Source: Sphingomonas asaccharolytica NBRC 15499
Lineage (GTDB): Bacteria > Pseudomonadota > Alphaproteobacteria > Sphingomonadales > Sphingomonadaceae
DNA: 56,899 bases
Assembly: GCF_001598355.1 (NCBI RefSeq)
Contig: NZ_BCYU01000023.1
Span: 1 to 56,899, forward strand
Direction of reading: 5' to 3'
The notes below the pieces were generated by a model. That model was not told the origin of the DNA. It worked only from the letters and a program-made list of their open reading frames with translations, and made no database searches. Every line of letters starts with the position of its first letter. Within the stretch, counting starts at the first letter, position 1. Positions 23,388 to 32,610 of the stretch are shown here, one piece after another. Made by a program: the position numbers and the translations under genes.

Positions 23388-26300
23388 TCAGCCCTCGATA
23401 CCAGTCGCCGGCTGTCTCGGGTGATTGCGAGCCGCTTCCCACATCGACAAGAAACTGCGTCGCGGTCGAAACCTGTCCAGGAACCAAGCCTGTCACGTAG
23501 CCCACGGTGTCCAGTACGTCCTTGGTGGCGTGCTTCGTGCTCTTCCCCTGCGATATGCTGCCCGCGTCGCCGGCCACGTTCACGATCGTCTCGCCAGCGC
23601 GTTGGACCGGCGAAAGTTGGTAGCCGAACGAGCGACCTTTCGTGGCTTGGTCCCAAGCCGGCTGGATCAGATCGCGCACACCGGGGATGGGGCCGAGCGC
23701 GTTGAACAGCATTTGCTTGAATGACCACATGCCCCAATCTTCATCATCACCGGGGCCATGACCGGAGATCAGCTGAGACAACACCGGTGGCACGATGAGC
23801 AGCCACCAGGCCCGCGCCATCAGGCCAGGAAGGTCCGACACGCGCCCTTCGTGTATCGAGGTCGCCGCGTCCCGACCAAGCGTCCGCTGGCGCTGATAGA
23901 CCGCTGAGAAGTAGCTATAGAACATCGTGGCGAGTTTCAGGGCCTCACCCCACCGCCCGGTACCGCGCTGGATCGCTGCTAGGTCTTTCGCCGCGCCAGC
24001 GCCTTGCGACTGGCGGACAGCCTTATCGGCCTCATAGACCGCAGACGCTTCGACTGCCCCACCGGCGATGGCCTTGTTGTATGCCGCGATCCAAGTTGGA
24101 ACGACGACGATACGATCAGCCCAGCCGATCCCGTGGTACATGAACTTCATCGCGTCGCGGGGCGCGCTGAATGTCTTCTTGAGGGGCGTCGCATCAAGCC
24201 GCCGCATCAGCGATCCAATATCGCGATCAAGCGTGTCCATGCGGTGACGAATTTCGCCCGACCGCTCCATCACGAAGTTCATCGCCTCGACCGGGTGTGC
24301 CGTCGAATGCGCAATCGCTTGCGACAGCCATGCGCCGCCGATCACTTCCTGCGAATTGGAATATCCCGCAATCTGCGTCAGGACCGTCGACATTCGAAAC
24401 CCCATGCCGACCGCCGTGGTGTTGGCGCGCAGCCGCCCCATGAACTTGCCGATGCCCTCGTTGCCGGCGCGCTCGGCCGCCCATTGATTGGCGACATGCT
24501 TGAGCCAGGGTTGGAACTGCCCACGGATGGCCGGGCCGAGTGTTTCGTTCACGGCGCGCTTCACGTCCGTGCTGCTCAGGAATTTGTGCGCGTTGATGAT
24601 CGCTTCGCGGTGCGTGATGTCGTGAATGACTTCGCCCAGGTGACGGTTGATGACGCCCAGGTCGAGCAGGATAGGCCGGCGAACCTTCTCCAGGCGATCC
24701 TTGGTGGACGACGCGCGGGTGGTGGCGCGGGTATACGTCGTGGACAGGAGGTCGCTGGCTTTCTGCGCATGGCTCTCCGCTTTGAAATCGCGGGTAGTGT
24801 CATAGACGGCGGGATAGTAACCGCCGCGCATCGTGCCAGCGCTCGTTTCCAAAGGTGCCGCATCGACCTTTTCAGGCTCTACGCCATTTACGCGCCGTTC
24901 GAGCGCCGCGATCTCAGGCCAGAGCGTGCCGACTATATCCCAGACTTTTTGGACGAAATGCCAATCGTCGGTCGTCAGCTCCCGATTGAGCACCGCCATG
25001 ATCGCGTCGCGGTTCCAGCCATACCCTTCCGAAAGCCGCTGGATATTGCCCTCGTTGCCCATGTTGAGCGCCATCGCCACCAAGCGCTGCCGGGTCAGCG
25101 TGAGTAGCTGGCCTGTCTCTCGGTCCATCAGTTCGGGCACGCGGACACGGTCGGCCCAGCGGCCGACGTCAGGGACCGCCTCCATCGCTTCACGGACCTG
25201 TCGGAAATATTCCGCAGTCATATCCTGAGAGCGCGATTGCGCTTCGGAGATTGGCCGGAAAACGATGCGATTGAACGCACCGTTCGAGTTGCCGCCGTCG
25301 AGCCAATCGACGATCGTTTCCATCTTTAGCAGGCCCGCATCGAATGCCTCGATTCCCGCTTTCATCCGGTCCGACCAAGAGGGATCGAACTGGATTGGCG
25401 CGCGCGTCCGGAGATTGCCGATGCCCTCCACGGCCTCCCGCACGACCGCCTCAAACTCGCGCTGTTGCTGCCCGTCGATCAGCGATTGCTTGAAGCGACC
25501 CAGGTGCGCGATTTGATGGACAGCCTCATCGAGCCCCATGAGCTTTGCGACCGACAGCCGCGACCAATGTGTAGAGCCCAGCGAGTCGGCGAAGGATGCA
25601 GGAACAACGACGTCGTGGCCCTCTGCTTCGCGCTCTGCCGCCCACGCTTCGAACGAAAGCTGCCGCTCGATTGAACGCTGGCTACGCGGGCGAAATTCCA
25701 CGCGTTCCAACAGATCGTGGATTTGCTCAAGGTAGTCTTGGTCCATGCTCGCGATCGTGCGGCGCTTCGCATAGTTCGCCAGCCGGTCGCGGGCCTTCGT
25801 GACGTCCTCGCGTACGCGGTTCGCTTCCGACACCAGCGCATTGTTGAGCATCTGGGCATGCTTCTGGCGGAACGCCTCATCAAGATCGCCCTTAATCATC
25901 GCCGCTTCCGCAGCCTTGCCGGCCTTAGCAGCAGCACGCGAATAGCGTTGGATTGCGGCGCCGCTGGTCGCCTCTTGGACTGTGCTCTCAGCGACCTTGC
26001 CGCGAGCCCAATCCTTGGCGAGACTATAGGGCGTCGGGGTGCGATTGGAGCGCCGGCCGAGCAGCCGCAGTTCCGTAGCCATCTTCTCGCCCTGGAGATC
26101 ATTTTGGACGGCGGCCAAGGCCTCTTCCTCGATCGACCCATCGTTTAGTGGATCGCCAAACCGTTCATGCATCGCCTGTGCGGTTTCTTCGTCGATCAGG
26201 GCTTGGCGCACGGAACGCTTGTCCTCGTTGCCCATCAGCTCGCGCTTCCGGTCTTCGAGCGAAATCAACGTGCGAACCATTTCGTCGCCGGTGTCGAAAC

Positions 26301-29300
26301 CGACCATCGCCGCGACGTCGTCCGGGTGAACGCCGTTTTCCTTGTAGAGCGGCGGTACACCCTTCGGGAGTTGCGCCAGCACGCCCTCCCCGTAGTGGTC
26401 GACCAGCCATTGCTTATCGAGGCTGACGCGCTCGGCCGGTATGTCCGGGTTGTCGAGCATCTTGCCCGTGCGAAGGTAGTGCAGGGCTTTGAACTCGGGG
26501 CGGCGATTGACCTGGGTCGTGACCTCTCCCCGAATGTTCGCTTCGTCCCTCTTCCATGCCTGCGTCCGCTCTGCCCGGATCGTCGACATGGTCTTGTAGA
26601 GGAGTTGGTCGTGCGCCTCGTTTCGAGCGTCTGTGGCCAGCGACTTATAGGCCGCGAACTCCTGTTCGCTCATTCCGACCTTGGCCGCTTCGTCGAATAG
26701 GTCGGCAACGTGCTGGCGCTCGGATGCCTGCTTTATCTCTTCGTCGGTCGCGAACAGCCTGCCCATCACATCGCGAATTTCCGGAGTGATCGGCGAACGC
26801 AGGTTGTCGACCAACTGATAGATATGGAGCAGCCAGGACCGGAAGGCGTCGAACACGCGGCGCAGAGCCGGCGAAGGAGCCTTGCCTTCCATCAGGAACC
26901 GCTCGACGCCGCGCGCCCACAGCTCGTGCGCCTCAACCGGGATTTGCCCATTGACGACCGGGTGGCCGTTAGCGGCGAACCATTGTTCGACCGCATTCCA
27001 GTCAGCCTGAATTTGCGGGGTCGCATCGTCCGACAGCGCGTCCGCCATCAGTTCTTCGGCCCAGTGATGGTTCATTTCATGAATGAACGTGGAAGCGTTG
27101 CGTGTCTGGAACAGGTCGATGATCGACTGGCCATTGCGGAACGTAATTTGCCCGCGCGGCCCGGCACCGCCCGGCTGCTCGAGCGATCGGCGGTCATCAG
27201 TATTTTGGACAGCCTGCCTAAGCCCGCCCTGCTGCTCTTGCTGGAACTGGCGCAGCACACTTCGGATTTCCGTGTCGGTTGCGCGCGCTGGATCTACGCC
27301 ACGTTGGTCCAGAATTTGTTCAAGCTCGCGGGCCGCCTCCCGAGCGTCAACGCCCTCCGGCGCATTCTCAGTGTGCACCGCATAGGTTGGCTTGCCGCGC
27401 AGCTCGTTGTCGATACGGTCGAAGAGGTCGTTGACCGTTGGCCGCTCGCCCGCCGGGAAATAGCCAGCCTGTTGCGCTCGCACGGCAAGTTCGTCGGGCG
27501 TGTTCGCGTTCTCTTGCTCGCGTCTGGCAAGCATAGACGCCTGATTGCCGCCTCGGTGGGGTCGGATCAGCTTTCGCTTTCCGGGCTTTCCCTTGTGCCA
27601 GGTGTCGGCGCCCATCGCCTTGAGGTCGCCGCCTTTGTCTTCGATCCCGCCGTGCTTCGAGATCCATTCCAGCAACGTGTCGCCAAACAACTTGCGATCA
27701 GAGACGACGCCGAGCCCACGACGCATGGTATTGATGACGCCTTGTAGATGAACGTCGCCGGCATCCTTGGCGACGATCGGCGCGAGGTTTGCGGGCAGCA
27801 CAGCATTCACGTGGATATTGCCGGTTTCATCCCCGGTCAGCGCTTGGCCTGTCCGTTCCGCGCGCGTTGCATAACGCTGTGCCACCAGCTCGGCATTGAG
27901 GTGCGCCGCTTCCTGGGTGTAGCCGGCATTCGTCAGCTTATCGCGGATATCCTGATAGACGCGCTGGCGCGGTTCGTCGGCTTCACGGGCCGCGCGCATC
28001 TGTTCCGCAACCTCCCCGCCAATGCGCTCCATCGCGTCTTCGTATTGCGCGCGATGGCTCTCCAATTCGCTCAGCGACGCGCCGCCAGGGGAAACGCGCG
28101 CGTCCTTCTTGATTGCCTCCCAAACAGGCGTTCCCGATAGGTATGCGGCGGCGTCCGCAGTAGGGATGACAACATCTCCCCCAGTCGCCAGCCCTTCGTC
28201 GATTTGGTTCGCGTATCCGTGCCAGAAATCGTCGTCGCGATAATCCACGTGATGATCCTGGAAATACGTGGCGAGCGCCTCAGCGGGCACAAACAGATGT
28301 TCAGCGCTGGTTCCATCGGTGAACCTCGACACGAAATCGCGGAACGCTTCCGGGTCGCGTGCACGGGTCTTGCTTTCCGCAGCGGCATCCATCGCGCGGT
28401 TTATCGCATTGGCAGTGTCCACGTCTGGGATGTTAGCTGGCTGGGCATCCGTTCCCAGACGTCGCGCTGCGCTGTGCACGCCCGCGAAAAAGCCGCCCGC
28501 CATAAGGGTGGCGACAGCAGTCTGGGCAAGCTGATCGGGTTGCTCATCCCAAAACTGCCCCCAGGTCTTCTTCGGATTCGCTATCGCGGTGTCGACGGCG
28601 TTTTGCCCCAAGGTCGCGGCAAGTTCGCCCGGTAGCTCGCGCCCGAGATACCCGGTGATGAACTTGCCAGCGCCAACCTTGCCGAGCTTATCGACGAGGA
28701 ACCCCATCGGCAGCTTTTCGGTGATCGCCTCGATTGCGCCTTCCGCGACGCCACCAGCCAAGGCCTCGCCCGGCGTGCCACCGCGAGATCGGTACTTCGC
28801 GTAGGCTGGAATTCCCTGTTGTGCCGCGGCGACGCCCAATCCCGCTTCGGGGCCAGCTACCAAGCCCACCGCAACGCTCGGAACCATCTGGGCTAGCGAG
28901 GACGCACCGCCATAGATGTAACGTCCGAAGTTGGATTGGAATTGCGGCGTGGCATTGTCGATGTTGAGCTGTGCGACCTGATAATTCCGTATCGCGTTCG
29001 GGACGGTGTAATCGCCGAGCTGCGGCGCTCCGGGCTTGGAATCTGGAATTCCAATGTACGGTGACAGCCAGTCGTGCGTCATCAGCAGCAGGCCAGATCG
29101 TGCCTGGACCGCGCTCTGGGTAAGGCTGGTCCAAACGCCCGCGAGCGAGTTGACCAACGTAGGCGTCGGCGCCGGAAGCGCACGCCAAACGCCGTCATTC
29201 TTCGTCATCTTGTCGAGATCGTCATTGGCGACAGCCGCATTGCGCGGATTGCTCATCCAAGCCGCCAATTGCGGCTTGTCGGTGAGTATCCGCCGAGCCT

Positions 29301-29487
29301 GTTCCGCACGGACACGCAGATCGAGCGTCGCCAAATTGCTATCAACCGTAGTCGCCGGGATGCCCGTCGCGCGAGATATTCGGTTGGCCTTTGCCGCTGC
29401 ATCGGGCGGCGGACTGTTCGCACCAACTGCCAGCACCGCGCGCCGCATCGCCATATCGGCGATTTCCTTGCTGTAATCGTCGGGCAT
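23362..29487 (-). CDS. 2041-residue internal virion / polyvalent protein with HExxH motif
   Basis: The largest gene in the window. Residues about 200-240 are hydrophobic and small (LAQMVPSVAVGLVAGPEAGLGVAA), as in ejected internal virion proteins. At 803-807, STFIHEMNHHWAEEL holds H-E-M-N-H, a zinc-metalloprotease motif with a following histidine. Long alpha-helical parts fill 850-1450, and a hydrophobic AWWLLIVPPVLSQLI lies near the C-terminus. Position after gp14- and gp15/16-like genes suggests it is ejected with DNA. The protease role is inferred from the motif. Start overlaps the previous stop (TAATG). Confidence 0.75.
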   Translation of the reverse strand: MPDDYSKEIADMAMRRAVLAVGANSPPPDAAAKANRISRATGIPATTVDSNLATLDLRVRAEQARRILTDKPQLAAWMSNPRNAAVANDDLDKMTKNDGVWRALPAPTPTLVNSLAGVWTSLTQSAVQARSGLLLMTHDWLSPYIGIPDSKPGAPQLGDYTVPNAIRNYQVAQLNIDNATPQFQSNFGRYIYGGASSLAQMVPSVAVGLVAGPEAGLGVAAAQQGIPAYAKYRSRGGTPGEALAGGVAEGAIEAITEKLPMGFLVDKLGKVGAGKFITGYLGRELPGELAATLGQNAVDTAIANPKKTWGQFWDEQPDQLAQTAVATLMAGGFFAGVHSAARRLGTDAQPANIPDVDTANAINRAMDAAAESKTRARDPEAFRDFVSRFTDGTSAEHLFVPAEALATYFQDHHVDYRDDDFWHGYANQIDEGLATGGDVVIPTADAAAYLSGTPVWEAIKKDARVSPGGASLSELESHRAQYEDAMERIGGEVAEQMRAAREADEPRQRVYQDIRDKLTNAGYTQEAAHLNAELVAQRYATRAERTGQALTGDETGNIHVNAVLPANLAPIVAKDAGDVHLQGVINTMRRGLGVVSDRKLFGDTLLEWISKHGGIEDKGGDLKAMGADTWHKGKPGKRKLIRPHRGGNQASMLARREQENANTPDELAVRAQQAGYFPAGERPTVNDLFDRIDNELRGKPTYAVHTENAPEGVDAREAARELEQILDQRGVDPARATDTEIRSVLRQFQQEQQGGLRQAVQNTDDRRSLEQPGGAGPRGQITFRNGQSIIDLFQTRNASTFIHEMNHHWAEELMADALSDDATPQIQADWNAVEQWFAANGHPVVNGQIPVEAHELWARGVERFLMEGKAPSPALRRVFDAFRSWLLHIYQLVDNLRSPITPEIRDVMGRLFATDEEIKQASERQHVADLFDEAAKVGMSEQEFAAYKSLATDARNEAHDQLLYKTMSTIRAERTQAWKRDEANIRGEVTTQVNRRPEFKALHYLRTGKMLDNPDIPAERVSLDKQWLVDHYGEGVLAQLPKGVPPLYKENGVHPDDVAAMVGFDTGDEMVRTLISLEDRKRELMGNEDKRSVRQALIDEETAQAMHERFGDPLNDGSIEEEALAAVQNDLQGEKMATELRLLGRRSNRTPTPYSLAKDWARGKVAESTVQEATSGAAIQRYSRAAAKAGKAAEAAMIKGDLDEAFRQKHAQMLNNALVSEANRVREDVTKARDRLANYAKRRTIASMDQDYLEQIHDLLERVEFRPRSQRSIERQLSFEAWAAEREAEGHDVVVPASFADSLGSTHWSRLSVAKLMGLDEAVHQIAHLGRFKQSLIDGQQQREFEAVVREAVEGIGNLRTRAPIQFDPSWSDRMKAGIEAFDAGLLKMETIVDWLDGGNSNGAFNRIVFRPISEAQSRSQDMTAEYFRQVREAMEAVPDVGRWADRVRVPELMDRETGQLLTLTRQRLVAMALNMGNEGNIQRLSEGYGWNRDAIMAVLNRELTTDDWHFVQKVWDIVGTLWPEIAALERRVNGVEPEKVDAAPLETSAGTMRGGYYPAVYDTTRDFKAESHAQKASDLLSTTYTRATTRASSTKDRLEKVRRPILLDLGVINRHLGEVIHDITHREAIINAHKFLSSTDVKRAVNETLGPAIRGQFQPWLKHVANQWAAERAGNEGIGKFMGRLRANTTAVGMGFRMSTVLTQIAGYSNSQEVIGGAWLSQAIAHSTAHPVEAMNFVMERSGEIRHRMDTLDRDIGSLMRRLDATPLKKTFSAPRDAMKFMYHGIGWADRIVVVPTWIAAYNKAIAGGAVEASAVYEADKAVRQSQGAGAAKDLAAIQRGTGRWGEALKLATMFYSYFSAVYQRQRTLGRDAATSIHEGRVSDLPGLMARAWWLLIVPPVLSQLISGHGPGDDEDWGMWSFKQMLFNALGPIPGVRDLIQPAWDQATKGRSFGYQLSPVQRAGETIVNVAGDAGSISQGKSTKHATKDVLDTVGYVTGLVPGQVSTATQFLVDVGSGSQSPETAGDWYRGLTSGKAQKK

Positions 29488-31667
29488 TAGTTCTTCGCCG
29501 CTTGGCGCTGGAAATAGATGCGAGCGATGGACTGATCGTCACTCGGCATTTTCGCCGCTTTGAGCTGCGCCCGGATAGCCTCACGTTCGCCGCTCGGCAC
29601 AGCGATGCCGTTGATCGGTGCGGTGGGATCACGATAGCGCGGAACGGTCTTCTCGCTCGTGCCCCAAATCCAACCGGGCTCAGTGTAGGTGGTATTCATG
29701 ACGGCATTATCGAAAGCCGTCTTGATCTCCCCATCGGTCGGCTGGCGCTCACCCTTGGTAACCGAGTCCAGGGTGTTCCGCATGATGTTGAATACCTGCA
29801 TCGAGTCGGTTTTGCGCTGCCTGTACATCTCGTCGGATTCGCCCGCCTTCTTCGCGTTGAACCCCAGGCCGCCGTCGGCGCCGTACATGTTAATGGCGCC
29901 GTAAACCCGGCTGTACGCCACACGCTCGGCAGGCTTAGCCAGGAGCTTCGCTTGGGTGGTCGACAGCTCATCGAACTCGCCCGGCGTCATGTATGGCCGG
30001 TACTTCCTGAGATCCTCGCGCAGGAAGAGTTCCGGGTTCAGAGCAGCTTCCTGATGTAGCAAGACGACCCTGTCCCCATTGGCTGCTACGGCCTTAGGCT
30101 TCGCGTTGCTTTCGGCCTGGGCTTGGAGCGACAGCCTCACTTCGGGAGAGAGTGAATTCCGGACATCCGAGGGAAGCTGGTTGAGCGACGTAAAGCTGTC
30201 GCCCAACTTTCCGATCATGTCGTAAGCTCGGTCCTTCGCATCGTCCTGCGCTCGCGCGCGAAGTCGATCGTCGCGCGAAACACGGCGATCCACTTCCTCC
30301 CGCGCCATTCGCTTCCGGTCATAGTCCCACGGCTGGCGGTCGATCGCGGCGTAAAGGCCGCCTAAGTCGTCCTTCGCGGGTGCGACGCCTGACTGATCGC
30401 CGGCTGGCCGCCCGCCCAGTGCGGCAACGTTGGTATGGACGTAATCGCGCGTCTCCTGCGGCGCGTGCTGGAGCCAATCGCTGCCGTACTTAGCTATCGC
30501 GGAATCGAGATGGCCAGGCCCCCAGTTATACGCTGCCCAAGCCTTGGTGGCGTCGCCGCCGTAGCGCTTCACCATCGCCGCCAGATAGTCGTTGCCGACT
30601 CGCGTTCGCTCGGCATCACTGTTGTCAGCGGCAGGGCGCACACCAAAACCCGGATCGGTGTTGGTGCCGGGCATAACCTGCATCTTGCCCTGAGCACCGG
30701 CGGAGGACGTCACGAGGTTTCCGTTCTTGTCGCGCTCGCGCCCACGGCTCTCAGAGAACGCTGTAATCGCCTGCATCCGAGCCAAGGTTGACCCGTTGGT
30801 CGGCGACGCGGGCACAGCCGGCGAAGTTGAGCCAGGCGTCATCGCGCCAGACGCGCCGCCCATCAGGCCATCGACGTCCGCCGACGCCTGTCGCTCCATC
30901 AGCGGCTCGAACAGCGCGGCCTCGATCTTCGTGCGATCGGTCGCGGAGAAATCGCCCTTGTTCGCCTCAAAGTACGCCTTCGCCCCGACAGGATCGGCGA
31001 TCATCTTTTCCGACGTGATGCGCGTGCGGATATTCGAGAGGTAATCCTGTTTCTTGAGCGCAATTGTGGAAGCGTCCCATCCGCTCAGCTTGCCTTCTTC
31101 TTCGATCTCCCCGGTGCCGGTTGCGGCAAATGCCTGGAAGCGCGCCGGATCATCGGCATTGAGCACCGCGCTATCCGCCGCTCCCTGCTGGCGGGACTGA
31201 GATTGCAGCGTGCCATAGGACGTCAGCTCGCGATCGGAGAACGTGGAAATCTTCGCCAGTTCAGGGCCAACCATGCTGTCGAACGCGTTGCCGAACAGGC
31301 GAGCCTGCTGCTTGTTCTTGAGCGCCGCTAGCGCCGTCTCGCGAATCTTAGCGATGGCCTCCGTGGCAGGCTTCTTCGCATCGATCGCCGCCGCGCCCTT
31401 CAACGAGAAATACGCATTATCGCCAGTGTAGAGAATGTCCCGGACTTGCTTGTCAGCCGAGTTATAAGCGTCCTTCGCTGCCGCCTCGTTATAGACGACC
31501 TGATTACGGGCTTCCTGTTCGGCATAGTCGCCTAGCGCACGCCCGAGCCCTTGAAGGCCAGCGCCGATCCCGCCAGAGGAACCCGCGTCCAGGCTGGCCG
31601 GGCGGAACATGGTTTCGTTCGGTTGCGCTAGGCCAACCTGATTTTCGGCGACTGCTACGCGGGGCAC
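29487..31667 (-). CDS. internal virion protein with lytic transglycosylase domain
   Basis: 726 residues from a GTG. Roughly residues 295-410 are a soluble lytic transglycosylase: AFSESRG (catalytic Glu near 305), SSAGAQGKMQVMPGT and TKAWAAYNWGPGHLDSAIAKYG. Flanking parts are helical, with RLRARAQDDAKDRAYDMIGKLGDSF. In T7-like phages such a protein opens the peptidoglycan for DNA entry. Start overlaps the preceding stop by one base. Confidence 0.85.
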   Translation of the reverse strand: MPRVAVAENQVGLAQPNETMFRPASLDAGSSGGIGAGLQGLGRALGDYAEQEARNQVVYNEAAAKDAYNSADKQVRDILYTGDNAYFSLKGAAAIDAKKPATEAIAKIRETALAALKNKQQARLFGNAFDSMVGPELAKISTFSDRELTSYGTLQSQSRQQGAADSAVLNADDPARFQAFAATGTGEIEEEGKLSGWDASTIALKKQDYLSNIRTRITSEKMIADPVGAKAYFEANKGDFSATDRTKIEAALFEPLMERQASADVDGLMGGASGAMTPGSTSPAVPASPTNGSTLARMQAITAFSESRGRERDKNGNLVTSSAGAQGKMQVMPGTNTDPGFGVRPAADNSDAERTRVGNDYLAAMVKRYGGDATKAWAAYNWGPGHLDSAIAKYGSDWLQHAPQETRDYVHTNVAALGGRPAGDQSGVAPAKDDLGGLYAAIDRQPWDYDRKRMAREEVDRRVSRDDRLRARAQDDAKDRAYDMIGKLGDSFTSLNQLPSDVRNSLSPEVRLSLQAQAESNAKPKAVAANGDRVVLLHQEAALNPELFLREDLRKYRPYMTPGEFDELSTTQAKLLAKPAERVAYSRVYGAINMYGADGGLGFNAKKAGESDEMYRQRKTDSMQVFNIMRNTLDSVTKGERQPTDGEIKTAFDNAVMNTTYTEPGWIWGTSEKTVPRYRDPTAPINGIAVPSGEREAIRAQLKAAKMPSDDQSIARIYFQRQAAKN

Positions 31668-32170
31668 TACTTACTGCCCGCCTTGTATTTCGCCATTGAC
31701 GTCGCGCCGCTCAAGACGGTGCTGGCAACGTCGAATATTCCCTTGGTGACCGCGCCGGACGACGCCTGACGCGCGCCTTGGGCTTCCGCTTTATAGTTGG
31801 ATGCCTTGATATCGTAGCCACGGATATCGTTGAAACCTTGGCGATAAAGCTGGCCCGCATCCTCCGCCGTCATCATCGCCGTGTCGCGCTGCACATCGAG
31901 CGCGCTACCAAATCCAAGGTCGACGCCATTTGCGGCCATCGCGGCGTTTTGTGAGCCCTCAGTCTGTCCCGCCTTGCGATACAGGCGTTGCGCTTCAAGC
32001 TGATTATTTAGCTGAGCTTCTTGCGCCTGCTGCGACGTCAATTGGGCGTTTCGATCAGCGATCTTCGCCTGATAGTTGTACGTAGCCGCACTCTGCGCAG
32101 CGCTCATCCCGGCGCCAACGGCCGATACGACAGTGGTGGCTGCTGTGAGCGCGAGGACCGGGTTACACAT
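31667..32170 (-). CDS. internal virion protein (T7 gp14-like)
   Basis: 167 residues: MCNPVLALTAATTVVSAVGAGMSAAQSAATYNYQAKIADRNAQLTSQQAQ..., a hydrophobic N-terminus followed by a glutamine- and alanine-rich helix. This is the recurrent layout of gp14-type internal core proteins, and its place between the GNAT-like gene and the transglycosylase fits. In T7 gp14 forms an outer-membrane pore during ejection. Confidence 0.75.
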   Translation of the reverse strand: MCNPVLALTAATTVVSAVGAGMSAAQSAATYNYQAKIADRNAQLTSQQAQEAQLNNQLEAQRLYRKAGQTEGSQNAAMAANGVDLGFGSALDVQRDTAMMTAEDAGQLYRQGFNDIRGYDIKASNYKAEAQGARQASSGAVTKGIFDVASTVLSGATSMAKYKAGSK

Positions 32171-32606
32171 TGCCGCGCTCCTTCCAGAATGTGCGAAAAG
32201 GAACGCCGCCGATCATCGTTTCACCCTGTTCGACCACGAACCCCCAGCGTTCGAGCAGCCGGATCGCCCGTGCATTGTCCGCGCTAACTACGTTGCTGGC
32301 GTGAGCGATTGAATCGAACATGAGGCGCAACCATTCAGGGCCCAGAGCCAGGAGCGCACGCCCGTGCTGGTAGATTGCATCGGTCCCCAGCATCCAAGGT
32401 CGTCCCTCGCTGTCCAGGGCACTGGTTACCACCCAGCCGAACATCGCTTCGGGCACCCCGCGGACAAGCGCGGTAAAGGCTGGACCGGCGATAATACCGT
32501 TGCGCAGCGCGTCTCGGGGCCTTTGCCCGAACGCCGCGGCCTCCTGTCGATCCGCATCGCGCATCCGGCTGGCGATCGGCCCAACATGGACGGGCCGGGC
32601 CGGCAC
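32163..32606 (-). CDS. GNAT-like protein (T7 gp13-type)
   Basis: About 147 residues. IASRMRDADRQEAAAFGQRPRDALRNGI, MFGWVVTSALDSEGRPWMLGT and SADNARAIRLLERWGFVVE match GNAT acetyltransferase-like proteins found with podovirus internal virion genes. The typical acetyl-CoA loop is weak, so the role may be structural or in assembly. The start is uncertain: GTG at 32606 is preferred, a TTG at 32633 is also open and overlaps the upstream gene. Confidence 0.7.
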   Translation of the reverse strand: MPARPVHVGPIASRMRDADRQEAAAFGQRPRDALRNGIIAGPAFTALVRGVPEAMFGWVVTSALDSEGRPWMLGTDAIYQHGRALLALGPEWLRLMFDSIAHASNVVSADNARAIRLLERWGFVVEQGETMIGGVPFRTFWKERGNV

Positions 32607-32610
32607 TACA

